Shown here one piece after another: positions 5,550 to 5,906 of a stretch of 5,906 bases of DNA. The DNA comes from Gammaproteobacteria bacterium (lineage in GTDB: Bacteria; Pseudomonadota; Gammaproteobacteria; GRL18). The stretch is taken from contig WTAX01000298.1 in the NCBI GenBank assembly GCA_013139395.1, positions 1 to 5,906 on the forward strand, written 5' to 3'. The notes beneath the pieces are model-generated. The model ran no database searches. It saw only the letters and a program-made list of their open reading frames with translations, and was not told where the DNA came from. The translations under genes and the position numbers were made by a program. Numbering within the stretch: position 1 is the first letter of the stretch; the number at the start of each line of letters is the position of its first letter.

Positions 5550-5579
5550 TGTACAGCAATAAAGTAATCTATCTGTACA
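5550..5579. repeat. Inverted repeat TGTACAG...CTGTACA between divergent genes
   Basis: Perfect 7-base arms (5550-5556 and 5573-5579) are separated by 16 bases, midway between the six-hairpin-like gene (leftward) and the transposase fragment (rightward). It may be a regulator-binding dyad or a REP-like end related to the transposase. No second copy is seen in the window. Confidence 0.45.
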
Positions 5580-5603
5580 TTATTCATAAATGGATTTTAT
5601 GAC

Positions 5604-5864
5604 ATGCCCAAAGCTCGATATCAACAAGTCAGTTTATCAAGCCCCCCTTATTATCATTGCGTATCCCGCTTTGTTCGCCGAGCCTTTCTATGTGGAGAAG
5701 ACAAAGTTACAGGCCGATTTTGGGAAGGACGTTTTAAAAGTCAGGCGCTGCTTAATGAACAAGCCGTATTGACCTGCATGGCCTATGTTGACTTAAACCC
5801 TGTCAGAGCTGCCTTGTGTGACTCACTTGCAGGCTCTGAATTTGCCTCCTATCCTGAAATCTGA
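5604..5864 (+). pseudogene. REP-associated/IS200-type (Y1) transposase, internally deleted
   Basis: An 86-residue open frame made of both ends of one transposase. Residues 1-33 (MPKARYQQVSL, YYHCVSRFVRRAFLCGED) are the N-terminal strand of the family. Residues 34-72 (KVTGRFWEGRFKSQALL, then CMAYVDLNPVRAAL) belong near the end of the usual protein, which I recall as about 300 residues or more. The middle is gone, including the HUH histidine pair and the region expected to hold the catalytic tyrosine, so this copy cannot transpose. The join keeps the frame. The last residues, SLAGSEFASYPEI, do not look like the normal end, so the 3' part is probably eroded too. An overlapping frame at 5590-5772 is a shadow. 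Confidence 0.82.
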
Positions 5865-5906
5865 ATCTATCTTTTATTTTTTAATAAAATTAAGGAATTT
5901 ATTTTA
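5865..5906. other. AT-only palindrome at the right edge
   Basis: TTTTATT (5872-5878) and AATAAAA (5883-5889) form a perfect A/T stem with a 4-base loop after the transposase fragment. With no G or C it is a poor terminator, and the window ends too soon to say more. Confidence 0.25.

Overview
The window is AT-rich and reads like a gammaproteobacterial chromosome. Indications are the Y1-type (REP-associated/IS200-like) transposase remnant, the toxin-antitoxin-like families and the strong GGAGG ribosome binding sites. The genus cannot be fixed from the sequence, and even the class is an inference.

Layout, left to right. (1) The 3' part of a polar amino acid ABC transporter ATPase (GlnQ/HisP/ArtP type) runs in from the left edge. 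(2) After about 320 bases without a gene, a complete HTH-XRE plus ImmA/IrrE zinc-peptidase gene has its own extended -10 promoter and a palindromic candidate operator. It is followed nine bases later by a PIN-domain toxin gene that has lost its middle and changed frame. (3) About 340 bases with no gene but dense in TAGTG motifs and direct repeats end in the exact 3' half of a tRNA with a CAU anticodon. A second 14-base copy of the tRNA anticodon-loop to variable-loop segment lies 209 bases upstream. I read this as tyrosine-integrase attachment-site debris. (4) About 470 bases without an intact gene hold a decayed tRNA-like hairpin. (5) A two-gene operon follows: a winged-helix regulator (AbiEi-like role) and an AbiEii-type nucleotidyltransferase whose C-terminal part has been replaced by a short unrelated tail. 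Its promoter carries an 11-base inverted repeat across the -10 box. (6) A third, weaker copy of the attachment core lies just beyond it. (7) On the minus strand is an intact 388-residue protein of six-hairpin-glycosidase-like appearance. (8) At the right end is an internally deleted transposase fragment.

The two toxin-antitoxin-like modules share one pattern. The first gene (DNA-binding, antitoxin-like) is intact, with a recognisable promoter and operator, while the second gene (toxin-like) is broken. Both modules lie next to copies of the same tRNA-derived core. The best overall reading is an old genomic island, or a tandem of small islands, at a tRNA(CAU) gene, whose toxins have been inactivated and whose regulatory genes remain. 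I do not see evidence for a wholly new working system. The least described items are the 209-base repeat-bounded unit and the conserved but uncharacterised six-hairpin-like protein.
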